Source: Bdellovibrionales bacterium
GTDB taxonomy: Bacteria > Bdellovibrionota > UBA1018
Assembly: GCA_018266355.1 (NCBI GenBank)
Contig: JAFEAP010000020.1
Coordinates: forward strand, 62,001-126,000
Direction: 5' to 3'
Length of the DNA: 64,000 nucleotides
Shown here: positions 1 to 8,825 of the stretch, one piece after another
Numbering within the stretch: position 1 is the first letter of the stretch
Layout of the letters: each line of letters opens with the position of its first letter
Made by a program: the position numbers and the translations under genes
The notes under the pieces: generated by a model
Told to the model about the DNA's origin: nothing
Databases searched by the model: none
The model's input: only the letters and a program-made list of their open reading frames with translations

Positions 1-1323
1 GGCGTTCAAGCCCGCGAGTTCCGCTCGACCTACCCGAACAGCAACCTGAGCCTCGACGCGATGGGAATCGCCTGTAACTCCGATCTGAACCAAGGCGCGC
101 TCGACGCTGCCGTCTCCTGCTTCTCCGACCTCGCTTCGGAATTTCCGAAGGCGAAGGCGGCGGTCCAAGCCCTCCGCACGGTCGCCCGCATCGAGGACGA
201 TCGCCTCCATTTCTCGGCCGCGGCCGCCGCTTACGCGAAGGTGCTGAGAGCGTCTCGCTCGTCGATGTCGGCCTCCGAATCGATGGCCGTCCGGAAGCGG
301 ATCCTCCTCCTCGCTCGCGCCGAAGGCGACGCCGGGAAAATGGAAGCGGTTTCGAGCGGTAAGCAGTTCTGCGCTCCGAAGCTCGAAAAGGTTTGCGACA
401 TGAACCTCGCCCTCGCCGCGCTCATCCGCGACGATTCCTCCGCGGGTGCGGTCTCGAGAGCTTACTCCCGGATGGAACGCGCTTCTGCGGAACTGCGATC
501 GATTTGGGCAACGCTCGCGCTCGACCACGCGAACTACGCGGATCCGCGCGCGGTCGATCGCGCGCTGAAGGTGCTCGCTTCGACGTGGAAGGCGACCGAT
601 CCGTCCGTCCAGTACTTCTTGATCGCCCGCTTGACGAAGTCGGTCCCGGCGCTCCTCGAACGCGACCGGAAGGCCGTCCAGTCGATCGAAGTGCTCGCGA
701 ACGAGGCGACGATCACCCGCCGCATGCGGGCGCTCACCGCGTTCGAGAACCGCACGAACCTCGCGGTCGCCGTTCCGGTGAACGCGGTCCGCGCGGTCTC
801 CCAGAACGAGCTCTTCCTCGCTTACTCGGATTTGATCTCCGATCTCCGCGCGATCCCGGCGCCGAAAGGCCCGACGAAGCAGGCGACGGCGGCGATGACC
901 GCCGAGCAGAATCGCCTGATCGCCGGATTCGTCCAGCCGTTCGTGCTCAAGTCGCGGAAGATCCGCGACGCCTCGCTCGCCTTCGAGATGAAGGAGAAAC
1001 GGGGCCTCGATCCGGATACCGTCGACGGACTTTGGGATCGTCCGATCGCCGGCGGCGTGAATCAAGCCGCGCTCCGCACGGAGTGGGCGAAAGCGATCCG
1101 CGACGGAAACTGGTCGCGGGTGGCGTTCCTCTCGAACGAGGCCGCCGAAATGAAGGGCGTGCCGTCCGGTTGGTCGAAGGCCGCCCGCGCGATCACGCTC
1201 GCGACGGCCGGTGCGGCCGCCGAAGCGAAAACGGTTTTCACGGACGCTTGCCGGGACACCGGCGGGTCGTCCTCGCTCCGCGACGCCTGCCGCGTCTCGG
1301 TGCGCGGGAAAGGAAGAGGGTAA
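1..1323 (+). CDS. TPR-type periplasmic protein of Glt-like operon 1 (5' end outside window)
   Basis: The frame is open from base 1 to the stop at 1323, so the gene starts upstream of the window; the first internal Met is at 61. The product is an Ala-rich helical protein with TPR-like pairs (for example SCFSDLASEFPKA near its start). The segment near 800-960 (DLRAIPAPKG... then AGFVQPFVLKSRK) lines up with AELSAPFVERSKGYADL near the end of the 945-residue TPR protein at 37789, which holds the same place in operon 2. It is therefore a paralogue of that protein. In operon 2 a TolQ/ExbD/ExbD motor set precedes this gene, so the same set is predicted just left of the window. Role inferred: periplasmic scaffold between an inner-membrane motor and outer-membrane parts. 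Confidence 0.75.
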   Translation, partial: GVQAREFRSTYPNSNLSLDAMGIACNSDLNQGALDAAVSCFSDLASEFPKAKAAVQALRTVARIEDDRLHFSAAAAAYAKVLRASRSSMSASESMAVRKRILLLARAEGDAGKMEAVSSGKQFCAPKLEKVCDMNLALAALIRDDSSAGAVSRAYSRMERASAELRSIWATLALDHANYADPRAVDRALKVLASTWKATDPSVQYFLIARLTKSVPALLERDRKAVQSIEVLANEATITRRMRALTAFENRTNLAVAVPVNAVRAVSQNELFLAYSDLISDLRAIPAPKGPTKQATAAMTAEQNRLIAGFVQPFVLKSRKIRDASLAFEMKEKRGLDPDTVDGLWDRPIAGGVNQAALRTEWAKAIRDGNWSRVAFLSNEAAEMKGVPSGWSKAARAITLATAGAAAEAKTVFTDACRDTGGSSSLRDACRVSVRGKGRG

Positions 1324-1329
1324 TCGGTC

Positions 1330-1692
1330 ATGAAATATCTCGCGAAACTCACGATCACGCTCGTGCTTTCGATCTTGGTCGGTGCGTTGATCGACGGCGC
1401 TCGCGCCGCGCCTTCTGCGAAGCATCCCGCGAAGAAGTCGCATCAAGTCCGCAAAGGCAAGGGCGCCAAGAAGAAGGCCCTTCGCCACGCGTCCTACGGC
1501 GGGGAAGCCCTTAAGCCGAAGACGTCGCTCAAATTCGACGGTCGCAGCGTGGAAGCGCTGCGCGCCGGAAAGTATGACTCCCTGTCCATCGGCGACGAAG
1601 GAGCCAAAGGGGCCAAGCGCCTTTACGAACTTCCCGCGAACTTCCAAGCTCGCGCCGCCGATTCCGAATCCGAAATGAGGTACCGCCAATGA
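1330..1692 (+). CDS. small exported protein of Glt-like operon 1
   Basis: A 120-residue protein with an N-terminal signal peptide or anchor (about residues 1-26, ending GARAA) and a very Lys-rich stretch (about 30-50). Its C-terminal part (SLKFDGRSVEALRAG, then LYELPANFQARAADSE) resembles the small exported protein at 40623 (LLKLRENFLDRVASDQ). Both genes sit between the TPR gene and the AgmX-like gene. It follows the TPR gene by 6 bases, and its stop overlaps the next start (ATGA at 1689). I do not recognise a named family. Its fixed position in both operons suggests a structural or accessory subunit of the envelope machine. Confidence 0.7.
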   Translation: MKYLAKLTITLVLSILVGALIDGARAAPSAKHPAKKSHQVRKGKGAKKKALRHASYGGEALKPKTSLKFDGRSVEALRAGKYDSLSIGDEGAKGAKRLYELPANFQARAADSESEMRYRQ

Positions 1693-3509
1693 GCGCCCAA
1701 AAGAAGATGATCCAATCGAAGCAAGTCTTTACCTACCTGGTGAAGGTCGTCGCCGGCCCGGGTGAATCCACTCGCGTCTGGAACACCAAGCAACCCATGG
1801 TCGTCGGTCACCCGATGCGCTGGGAGATGGTCCAAACCGACGAAGGCGTGAAGATCTCCGCTCTCTGGACGGAGAAAGAGCACCTCGTGAAGGATGCCGA
1901 CATCGCGAAGGGCAAGGGCTCGGTGAAGCTCGTCTGCGGGACCGCGAAGGATGCCGGTACGCTCCAAGTCGAGATCCAGCCGGTCGCGAAACTCGCCGCC
2001 GCCTTCCGCCAGGAACCGACCGTCGGTTCGAGCTTGAAGGTCTTCCACGTCATCGGCGAATGGGCGGTCGAATCCGTCGCGCTCGGGTCGAGCTACGTCG
2101 GCAAGGCCGGCGCCGCCAAAGTCTTCAAACTGAAGGGGAATGCCGAGGGCGTGTACACGTCCGACGCGTTCATCGAGATCGTGTCTTACGCGGACGGGCT
2201 CCAGCTCGCGAGCGGGAAGACGGAACTGAAACTCGCCAAAGGGGAAACGCGGCGGGTGAAGTTCTCGGATATCTCGGGGGTCATACTCCGTCACGGGAAC
2301 GCCGAGTGGCGTCTCGCGACGTTTATGCGGGACGAAGATCCGACGTTCCTCGCCGCGCCTTTGATGGCGGACGAGGACGCGGTTCTTTTCAAGCGTACGG
2401 CGATCGGCGCGATCGCGGCCACGCTCCTGCTCGGGCTCATCTCGTTCTTGATGCCGACGCCGCCTCCGGTGGCGAAGGTCGAGACCGTGAAGATCCTGCT
2501 CAAGAAGAAGCACGTCGTGGCCGGTCACGCGACCGCCGCCCCGACGGGCGATCCGAGCGCGCGCGACCTCTCGATCGGGAAGTCGGGTAGCGCGAAGAAC
2601 GCCGGCCGCAAGGGCGCGCTCGCGCAGTCGAAGAAGGTCGCTCCGGCGGGCAAACCCCAAGCGCGCGTCGCCGCCCACAAGGCCGCGCCGAAAATGCATT
2701 CTTCCGCTCCGAAAGCCGTCGCGAAAGCGGCTCCGAAGAAATCCGCTCCTAAGCATGCGGTCGCTAAGGCGGCTTCTCCTAAGAAGTCGCACTCGACGGC
2801 CGTCGCGCACGCGCCGAATAAGGGAGGCCTGAAGCGAGTCGCCACCGTGGCTTCGCGTCCGGCGCCGATCCCGCACTCGGCTCTTTTCAAGGCGTTCTCG
2901 TCCGGTTCGATCCAGCGCACGGCGAAGGGCCTTTCCTCCGGGGGAAGTGTTTCGGCCGCGGCTTACGCGAACAGCGGCGACGCGAGCCGGTACGGCTCCG
3001 CGGGCGGCACCGGTCGGGGCGATCTCGGCGGCGCCGGCGGCGTCGACACCCGCTCGGCCTCGATCTCCGGTTTCGGCGGCGGCGGTAACGCCGACGGTGA
3101 AGGCGGACCGGGTTCGAAGGGCGCCGGCTACGGCCGTGGCTCGAACTCGAAAGTTTCCGGCCAAGGCCGGTCCTTCGTGTCGATGGACACGGGCGCTTCG
3201 GACGTCGAAGAAGGTCTTACGAGCGACCAGGTCGCCCGCGTGATCAACTCCCACATGAACGAAGTCCGGTACTGCTACGAATCGGCCACGCTTCGCAACG
3301 ACTCGATCGGCGGCCGGCTCATGACGAAGTTCGCGGTCGGGGCCTCCGGCTCCGTCGCGAGCGCCGGCGTGGGCAGCTCGACGGTCGGCGATCGCCGGCT
3401 GCACGACTGCATCGTGAGCCACCTGCGCGGCTGGAAGTTCCCGAAACCGCGCGGCGGCAAGACGGTCGCCGTCTTGTTCCCGTTCGATTTCAAAACGCTC
3501 ACGAGGTAA
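1689..3509 (+). CDS. AgmX/GltG-like inner-membrane protein with TonB-type C-terminal domain
   Basis: 606 residues. The cytoplasmic N-terminal part (1-235) has no zinc ribbon or clear FHA motif that I can see. One membrane segment lies at about 236-256, followed by a Pro start (PTPPP) and a long periplasmic linker. The linker is rich in Lys/Ala/Pro repeats (about 290-390) and then Gly (about 410-495). The C-terminal AgmX/PglI-type domain (about 510-606) contains VRYCYES and GWKFPKP. Cys529 and Cys574 are 45 residues apart, exactly as in the paralogue at 40910, and could form a disulfide. In Myxococcus, such TonB-like proteins carry motor energy across the periplasm to outer-membrane partners. 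The start overlaps the upstream stop (ATGA). Confidence 0.8.
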   Translation: MSAQKKMIQSKQVFTYLVKVVAGPGESTRVWNTKQPMVVGHPMRWEMVQTDEGVKISALWTEKEHLVKDADIAKGKGSVKLVCGTAKDAGTLQVEIQPVAKLAAAFRQEPTVGSSLKVFHVIGEWAVESVALGSSYVGKAGAAKVFKLKGNAEGVYTSDAFIEIVSYADGLQLASGKTELKLAKGETRRVKFSDISGVILRHGNAEWRLATFMRDEDPTFLAAPLMADEDAVLFKRTAIGAIAATLLLGLISFLMPTPPPVAKVETVKILLKKKHVVAGHATAAPTGDPSARDLSIGKSGSAKNAGRKGALAQSKKVAPAGKPQARVAAHKAAPKMHSSAPKAVAKAAPKKSAPKHAVAKAASPKKSHSTAVAHAPNKGGLKRVATVASRPAPIPHSALFKAFSSGSIQRTAKGLSSGGSVSAAAYANSGDASRYGSAGGTGRGDLGGAGGVDTRSASISGFGGGGNADGEGGPGSKGAGYGRGSNSKVSGQGRSFVSMDTGASDVEEGLTSDQVARVINSHMNEVRYCYESATLRNDSIGGRLMTKFAVGASGSVASAGVGSSTVGDRRLHDCIVSHLRGWKFPKPRGGKTVAVLFPFDFKTLTR

Positions 3510-3515
3510 TCCGTC

Positions 3516-4253
3516 ATGAACCCGCATAACGCTACCAAACACCTCGGACTCCTTCTGACCGCAGCCGCCGTCACGGCGGCCTCGGCCCAGGCGGCGCCCG
3601 CGAAAAAAGGGCCGACCCCGCGCGACGTCGAAGTCGACAACGTGAAGGAAGCCTACTGGAACCGTACCTCCGACGGCGACATCGAGGTCGTCCAGAACCG
3701 CCAGTACTCGAAGAAGCACCGCCTCTCGATCGCGGCGAACTTCGGCACGGTTTCCGCCGACCCGTTCCTGAGCGTGAAATCCACCTCGGGCGCGCTCAGC
3801 TTCCACTTCACGGAATCGCTCGCGGTGACCGGCGTGCTGAAGAAGTTCATCGTCTCCGACTCGAGCTATAACGACGAACTCAAGAGCGGCCTCGTGACGG
3901 GTACGCCGTCGATCGCGAACACGAACCGTCCGGACATCTACTACGGCGGCGAAATCGCGTGGAGCCCGCTCTACGGGAAGATCAGCCTCTCCGGAGCGAG
4001 CATCGTGCACTACGACGCCCACCTCCTCGCGAGCGCGGGTATCACGAAGACCGAATCCGGGAACTATTTCACCCCGGGCGTCGGCTTCGGTCCGCAGTTC
4101 TACCTCTCGAATTCGCTCGCGCTCCGGCTCGATTACCGGCTCGCGATGTACAAGGAAACGATCCCGGAACGCGTGCTGACCACCCGGCCCGACGCCGGCA
4201 GCCGCACGAACTGGTCCCATCAAGTCGCCCTGGGCGTCGAGGTGTTCTTATGA
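3516..4253 (+). CDS. outer-membrane beta-barrel protein (OMP_myx-type, GltA/GltB-like)
   Basis: 245 residues with a signal peptide (about 1-26, ending AQAAPA). Alternating polar/hydrophobic strands such as HRLSIAANFGTVS, GALSFHFTESLAVTGV and LALRLDYRLAMYK follow, ending in an aromatic/hydrophobic strand (HQVALGVEVFL). This is the pattern of a small outer-membrane barrel. The paralogue at 42544 has the same place in operon 2. GltA and GltB are the outer-membrane barrels of the Myxococcus gliding complex; assignment to that group is inferred from operon context. The stop overlaps the next start (ATGA at 4250). Confidence 0.75.
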   Translation: MNPHNATKHLGLLLTAAAVTAASAQAAPAKKGPTPRDVEVDNVKEAYWNRTSDGDIEVVQNRQYSKKHRLSIAANFGTVSADPFLSVKSTSGALSFHFTESLAVTGVLKKFIVSDSSYNDELKSGLVTGTPSIANTNRPDIYYGGEIAWSPLYGKISLSGASIVHYDAHLLASAGITKTESGNYFTPGVGFGPQFYLSNSLALRLDYRLAMYKETIPERVLTTRPDAGSRTNWSHQVALGVEVFL

Positions 4254-5779
4254 TCCGCATGAAGTCCGCGTTCGTCCTCGCTTCGCTCGTCGCCGGTGCC
4301 TCCGGTCACGCCTTCGCCGCGGAGACGGTGGTTTGTCCGGATGTCGCCGGAGCTTCGGCCGCCTACGGTACGGGTAAAGCCGCCGCGGCTTCCGGGTACC
4401 TGAATCTCGCTTTCTTCTCCCTCGACCGCGCGGTCCGCGCTTCGGCGGCGAAGGCGGATTCGAACGAGTTCGTCTCCGCACTCGCGTGCGTCGACCAAGT
4501 CCAATCCAAGGACGCGCTCGTCGACCTCCCGAACTACGACGCCGAGATGGCGACGGCTTCGGCGAAGACGAAGTCCGCCGAAGGGAAGGAAGCGATCGCG
4601 CATTACGCGTTCCGTTCCGCCCTCCAGCGCATCGCGGGCGGTTTCACGGCGGCGGCGAAGTCCCCATCCGCGCTCGACGGACTGAAGAAGCTCGCGAAGG
4701 ATCCGGCGGCGAAGAACGCCGCCCTTTACGACGCCGCGCTGACCGGTCTCGCGGCTTCCGCGAACGCCGACTACGCGACCGCGAAGCCGGCCCTCCGGAA
4801 GGCCTTCGCCCTCGCGGACGGCGAGAAGGCGACCTTCCGCGCCGAGCTGAAACTCGCTCTCGCCCGCGCGCTCTACGCCACCGGCGAGGACGCGGCGGCG
4901 ATCGCCGAGTACGAATCCCTCTACAAGATCGGCGCGCCGATGCAAGACGCGCTCATCGAGAGCGGATGGGCGCACCTGCGTTCGAAGAACTACGTGAAGT
5001 CGATCGGCCTCTCGTACGAACTCTCGACCGGTAAGCTCGCCCAGTTCTTCGCTCCGGAAGCGAACTCGATCCGCGCGATCGGTCTCTTCGAGAACTGCCG
5101 TTACGCCGCTTCCCGGAACGCGATCTCGCGTTTCTCGTCCGAATACGGTCTCGTCGCCGAGTGGTTAAAGCTCGCGGCGAAGGGCGAACACTCGCTCTAC
5201 GAGACGGCGGTCGCCCGGTCGGAAGGCGCCATCGGCGCCGAAACGGTGCCGGAGAAGGTCTGGTCGATGTGGTCGAGCTCGGACGTGTTCGTTTCTCTCC
5301 AGTCGGGCATCCGTAACGCGTTCGCGGAAGAACGGGACGCGGCCGAATGGATCGCCGAACAAGAGAGCCCGAAGACGAAGGCCGCCCTCGCGGCCGACTT
5401 GAAGCTCGTCTCGAAGCTACGCGCCCGCGCCGCCTCGCGGATCGAGAGCCACCTCGCGAAGCTCGACGCCTCGATGGCGAAGCGGATCGCGCGTGAAAGC
5501 GAACGCCTCCGTTTCGTCCGGATCGAAGCGAGCCAGGGAGCCGGCCGGGACCTCGTGTTCCGGAACGCGAACCCGGGCCTCGCCGAAGTCGAGAAGCAGG
5601 TCGCGAAAGAAGACCGCAAGGCCAAGTCTTACCGCGGGAAACTCGCCTGGGGTAAAGTGAACGCCGAAGATCCTTCCGCCGAGATGTGGATCGACGAGAT
5701 CGGAAGCTACGAAGCCGCGACGCTCGACCGTTGCAAGGCGAAGGTGGAGTACAAAAAACTACAGGCGAACCGGGAATGA
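4250..5779 (+). CDS. GltC-like periplasmic repeat protein of operon 1
   Basis: 509 residues. The start at 4250 is chosen because it overlaps the barrel stop (ATGA) and begins a good signal peptide (MIRMKSAFVLASLVAG, cleavage near HAFA). The body is Ala-rich helical repeats like TPRs (for example LALARALYATGEDAAAIAEY). The C-terminus carries a motif, MWIDEIGSYEAATLDRCK, which resembles VWSDEMFRLRSLARGKC at the end of the 43254 protein, so the two are paralogues. GltC in Myxococcus is a periplasmic TPR protein working with the GltA/GltB barrels; the analogous role is inferred. A longer open frame upstream of 4250 lies inside the barrel gene and is not used. Confidence 0.75.
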   Translation: MIRMKSAFVLASLVAGASGHAFAAETVVCPDVAGASAAYGTGKAAAASGYLNLAFFSLDRAVRASAAKADSNEFVSALACVDQVQSKDALVDLPNYDAEMATASAKTKSAEGKEAIAHYAFRSALQRIAGGFTAAAKSPSALDGLKKLAKDPAAKNAALYDAALTGLAASANADYATAKPALRKAFALADGEKATFRAELKLALARALYATGEDAAAIAEYESLYKIGAPMQDALIESGWAHLRSKNYVKSIGLSYELSTGKLAQFFAPEANSIRAIGLFENCRYAASRNAISRFSSEYGLVAEWLKLAAKGEHSLYETAVARSEGAIGAETVPEKVWSMWSSSDVFVSLQSGIRNAFAEERDAAEWIAEQESPKTKAALAADLKLVSKLRARAASRIESHLAKLDASMAKRIARESERLRFVRIEASQGAGRDLVFRNANPGLAEVEKQVAKEDRKAKSYRGKLAWGKVNAEDPSAEMWIDEIGSYEAATLDRCKAKVEYKKLQANRE

Positions 5780-6345
5780 TGGTTTCGCCCGCCTTCACGG
5801 CATTCGTCGTCACCCTCGCGATCGGAATCGCGGTTCCGCGGTCGGCCCACGCCGTCGCGACGAGCGCCTTCTACGCGGGGAACGTCTCGTTCTCCTCGCC
5901 GGACGGCGCGAACGCGCTCGGGGGGACGACTTCGCTCGTGAAACGGGTGACGAACCGGGCGAAGCGCGAGATCGTCGAGACCGTCTATCAGCCGCCGAAA
6001 CACGAAGGCGGGAGCATGACGGCGATCGTGACTCACTTGAAACGAAAAGGATCGTCGAACGTCTTCGAGGCCTCCGACGAAGGAAAGACCTTTCGCGGGA
6101 CGGTCACTTTCGAGGGTCCGGAGTGGAAGTGGACCCGTTGGACCTACGCGATCGACATGCTCGCCGCCGGCGAACCGAACGGCATGACGGTCTCCGGAGA
6201 GGGAGAGATCTCTCCGTACGCGATCAAGACGTCGAAAACGCTTTCCGATGCGAACGGGGACGCGACTCTGCTCGTTCGCGAGGAACTCGGTCGGGTGACG
6301 CCGGCGGAATTCGAAAAACTGAAGGGTGAGATGGGGGTCCGGTAA
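5776..6345 (+). CDS. exported protein of unknown function closing Glt-like operon 1
   Basis: 189 residues beginning MMVSPAFTAF with a signal peptide (about 1-27, ending AHAVA). The mature part is soluble and beta-rich (YAGNVSFSSPDG, then FRGTVTFEGPEWKWTRWTYAIDM). No family recognised. The start overlaps the upstream stop (ATGATG at 5776), so it is translationally coupled to the GltC-like gene and is the last gene before the terminator at 6356. No counterpart is seen in operon 2, so it may be specific to machine 1. Confidence 0.7.
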   Translation: MMVSPAFTAFVVTLAIGIAVPRSAHAVATSAFYAGNVSFSSPDGANALGGTTSLVKRVTNRAKREIVETVYQPPKHEGGSMTAIVTHLKRKGSSNVFEASDEGKTFRGTVTFEGPEWKWTRWTYAIDMLAAGEPNGMTVSGEGEISPYAIKTSKTLSDANGDATLLVREELGRVTPAEFEKLKGEMGVR

Positions 6346-6355
6346 GGACATCCTC

Positions 6356-6395
6356 GGCGGGCGCCAAGGGGTTGGCGCCCGCCTTCAACGTTTTT
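6356..6395 (+). terminator. rho-independent-type terminator of Glt-like operon 1
   Basis: A perfect 12-bp stem, GGCGGGCGCCAA (6356-6367) and its complement (6372-6383), closes a GGGG loop. It is followed by TTCAACG and a run of five T (6391-6395). It lies 10 bases after the last gene of operon 1 and before the next start at 6420. Confidence 0.8.
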
Positions 6396-6419
6396 CCACG
6401 AATTCCGATAAGTCAGGGA

Positions 6420-8750
6420 ATGAGATTTCCGCGGATCTTCGGGAAAATAGGGATTCGGGCTTTCGGCTTCGCGGCGATCTTCGTCGTCGCGACGGCGGGC
6501 CTTTCCGCGCGCGCGGGAGACCTCCGTGCCCAGGCGACCGAACTTCGGGGCGCCCTCGCCGAGCTCATCGAAGGAGGCGAGGTCTATAACCACCTTCCTT
6601 TCAACGCCGTCGAAAAAGCCGCCCTGCTCGAGGAATACTTCGGCGACGCCGACTTCTTCGATCGGGGTTTGAAGTCCGGGAACTCGAGCCCGAAGCTGAA
6701 AGCTCTCCTCGCGAAATACCGGATAAAGGACGAGACCGCTCTCCGTGGCTACCTGCTCGAGAAGCGGGCGGAGGCCTTCCGGACCTTCCTCGGAAAACAC
6801 CTGAAGCTCCTCGGAGAACTGAGCGCCGCCGGGAAACTCGAGGCCGTGCTCGCGGCGGCCGGGCTCGAGGACCTCGGGGGATCGAAAGCGACTACCGATC
6901 AGGACCTGAACCGTAAGCTCGCCGAGATGCTGCGGAAACAGATCGAGCGCTACCCGGAGGCGATCGCCCAGGCGGCGAAAGCCGGTTTACCGATTCCCCA
7001 GGGCGGTTTCACGGACGCCGCGCTCGAGAAGGCGACGGCGAAGGGGATGCAGGACTTCGGACCGGCGGTGGCGAAGATGACCCCCGCGCAGGTCGAGTCG
7101 CTCGCGAAGATGTGCCCGGAAACCCTCGCGATCCAAGCCCAAGACGAAGTCTCGAAGGTGCTCGACGCCTTTCGCCTGAACGAGGTGCCGACGGTGAAGC
7201 GGCTCCTTTCGACGAAGATGAACATCCCGAACGAGGCCATGCGCAGGGTCGGGCTCACGCTCTTCGAGTCGTATTTCGACCAGACCTTCCCCCTGCTGTG
7301 GAAGAAGAATATCTTCATCGAGGTGCTGCGTACGCCGGTCGAACGCCAGGCCTCGGAGATCTTCGGGATCGTCGTTCGCAACTCGGGCGTCGTATTCCAG
7401 AAGGCGCTCCAGTTCCTGGCCGATCGCACGGATAGCGTCGAGTTCAAGAAGATCGCAAACATGACGAAGTCGGGGCTGAAGAAGCTCGCGCCCGAGGATT
7501 TCAAACAGCTGCTCGGGGAGGTAGGACTCCCGGCCGATCTTTACGAGCGGGTAGCCGACGCGAAGCAAGTCGCTGCGGCGACGACGGGACTCGGTGCGAT
7601 CGCGAAGAGCGAGCGCGGACCGCTCTTCGTGAAGATGCTCCGTCCTTCCCTCGGTCCCGATCTCGCGCTGGACGAGCGGCGGATCCTGGCTGCGGTGAAG
7701 GATCCGGCCGCCCGCCAAGTGATCGAGGCGGTCGTCCGCGGAATCAAGGAAGAGGTGAAGCTGCGGATCGAGGCGTTTCGCTTCGAAGTCGCCCGCGTCC
7801 TCTTCGAAGGGAATTCGAACATCAAGATCCCCCGGATCCACTACGTCGCGGAAAAAAACGGCGTCAGCGTCATGATCATGGACGTCGCCGAAGGATCGGA
7901 TCTCTCGACGATCGACCTCGCGAAGCTGAAAGACTCGGAACTCGAAGCGCTCGCCGACGGGTATCGAAAATCCTTCTCGAAGTGGATCGAGGGCGCGTTC
8001 GGGTTTTACACGATGAAGGACGAGAAGCGGATGAAGGATCTCTTCCCGAAGCTCCGCGAGATCGCGAACCGTTACCAGATGGGGATGTCGGACGACGACG
8101 TGAAGGGGCTCTTCTATCTCTTTCACGGCGACCTTCACGGCGGGAACGTCTTCTTCGATTTCGCCACCCGAAACGTGACCTGGATCGACTGGGGGAACGC
8201 GCATCGGCTCGACGTCGCCCAGATCCGCGGTCAGCTCCGCGCGTTCATGGGGACGATCGTCGGGGAACCGAAGTATTTCGTCGAGGGCGTGACCGCGATG
8301 TTTCCGATGGACGCGGAACTCGAGCGTAAGATCGGCGAGAAAGTTCTCCAAAAATTCGCCGACGCGGCTTTCCGGGCCCGGTCCCCGGCGAGCCAGTTTG
8401 CCCAGCTGAATACGCTGCTCCTCCAGAACGGCGTGGAACTTCCGGAGGCGGTCGTGAACCTCGGCCGAGGACAGGGGATGCTCACGAACCAGTTCGACGC
8501 CGTCCGCGCCGAGATGATTCGCCGGGGCTTCGCCGAGAAAGACCTTCCCGTCCCGTCGACCCAGCTCCTCGTCGAGGAAATGAAGACTTACCTAAAACGA
8601 AACCTCCCGGAACAAATCGTCAGTCGGGCCGCCCGGGATTCCGGAGTGATCCCGCTGAAGACGGTTTTCGAAATGGGCAAGGCGTGGATTTCGAACAAGG
8701 TCTCCTCCCTCTGCAAGGGATTGTTCAGCCGCCGTCCCAATCGCATTTGA
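6420..8750 (+). CDS. exported AarF/UbiB (ABC1)-type kinase-like protein
   Basis: 776 residues. The start at 6420 is preferred over in-frame upstream codons because those lie inside the terminator hairpin, and 6420 opens a convincing signal peptide (cleavage near LSARA, residue 33). The C-terminal half has the atypical kinase core: Lys405 in FVKMLRP, the catalytic loop HGDLHGGN (His569, Asp571, Asn576) and Asp590 in IDWGNAH. Cytosolic UbiB/AarF proteins are about 450-550 residues; the extra 350 N-terminal residues are helical and unassigned. I do not see the usual ABC1 KxGQ motif. Kinase residues kept together with an export signal is unusual, since ATP is not expected in the periplasm. Confidence 0.7.
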   Translation: MRFPRIFGKIGIRAFGFAAIFVVATAGLSARAGDLRAQATELRGALAELIEGGEVYNHLPFNAVEKAALLEEYFGDADFFDRGLKSGNSSPKLKALLAKYRIKDETALRGYLLEKRAEAFRTFLGKHLKLLGELSAAGKLEAVLAAAGLEDLGGSKATTDQDLNRKLAEMLRKQIERYPEAIAQAAKAGLPIPQGGFTDAALEKATAKGMQDFGPAVAKMTPAQVESLAKMCPETLAIQAQDEVSKVLDAFRLNEVPTVKRLLSTKMNIPNEAMRRVGLTLFESYFDQTFPLLWKKNIFIEVLRTPVERQASEIFGIVVRNSGVVFQKALQFLADRTDSVEFKKIANMTKSGLKKLAPEDFKQLLGEVGLPADLYERVADAKQVAAATTGLGAIAKSERGPLFVKMLRPSLGPDLALDERRILAAVKDPAARQVIEAVVRGIKEEVKLRIEAFRFEVARVLFEGNSNIKIPRIHYVAEKNGVSVMIMDVAEGSDLSTIDLAKLKDSELEALADGYRKSFSKWIEGAFGFYTMKDEKRMKDLFPKLREIANRYQMGMSDDDVKGLFYLFHGDLHGGNVFFDFATRNVTWIDWGNAHRLDVAQIRGQLRAFMGTIVGEPKYFVEGVTAMFPMDAELERKIGEKVLQKFADAAFRARSPASQFAQLNTLLLQNGVELPEAVVNLGRGQGMLTNQFDAVRAEMIRRGFAEKDLPVPSTQLLVEEMKTYLKRNLPEQIVSRAARDSGVIPLKTVFEMGKAWISNKVSSLCKGLFSRRPNRI

Positions 8751-8774
8751 CCGGGAATCGATTCCCGAAAAGAG

Positions 8775-8802
8775 AAAGGCCCGGGCGCGAGCCCGGGCCT
8801 TT
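8775..8802. terminator. bidirectional terminator between the kinase-like gene and rpsT
   Basis: A perfect 12-bp stem, AAAGGCCCGGGC / GCCCGGGCCTTT, with a GCGA tetraloop. A-rich and T-rich flanks allow it to act on both strands. It lies between the convergent genes ending at 8750 (+) and 8826 (-). Confidence 0.85.
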
Positions 8803-8825
8803 GCGTATTGCTGAGGACTCGGTGC

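Noticed and set aside
2650..2830. Lys/Ala/Pro-rich repetitive DNA within the AgmX-like gene as a possible repeat array
   Set aside because: It is a low-complexity periplasmic linker typical of TonB-type proteins, with no exact DNA repeat unit.
1623..4223. An 866-codon open frame on the minus strand
   Set aside because: It is antisense to the AgmX-like and barrel genes, its product is Arg/Asp/Glu-rich with no domain, and such frames are common shadows in high-GC DNA.
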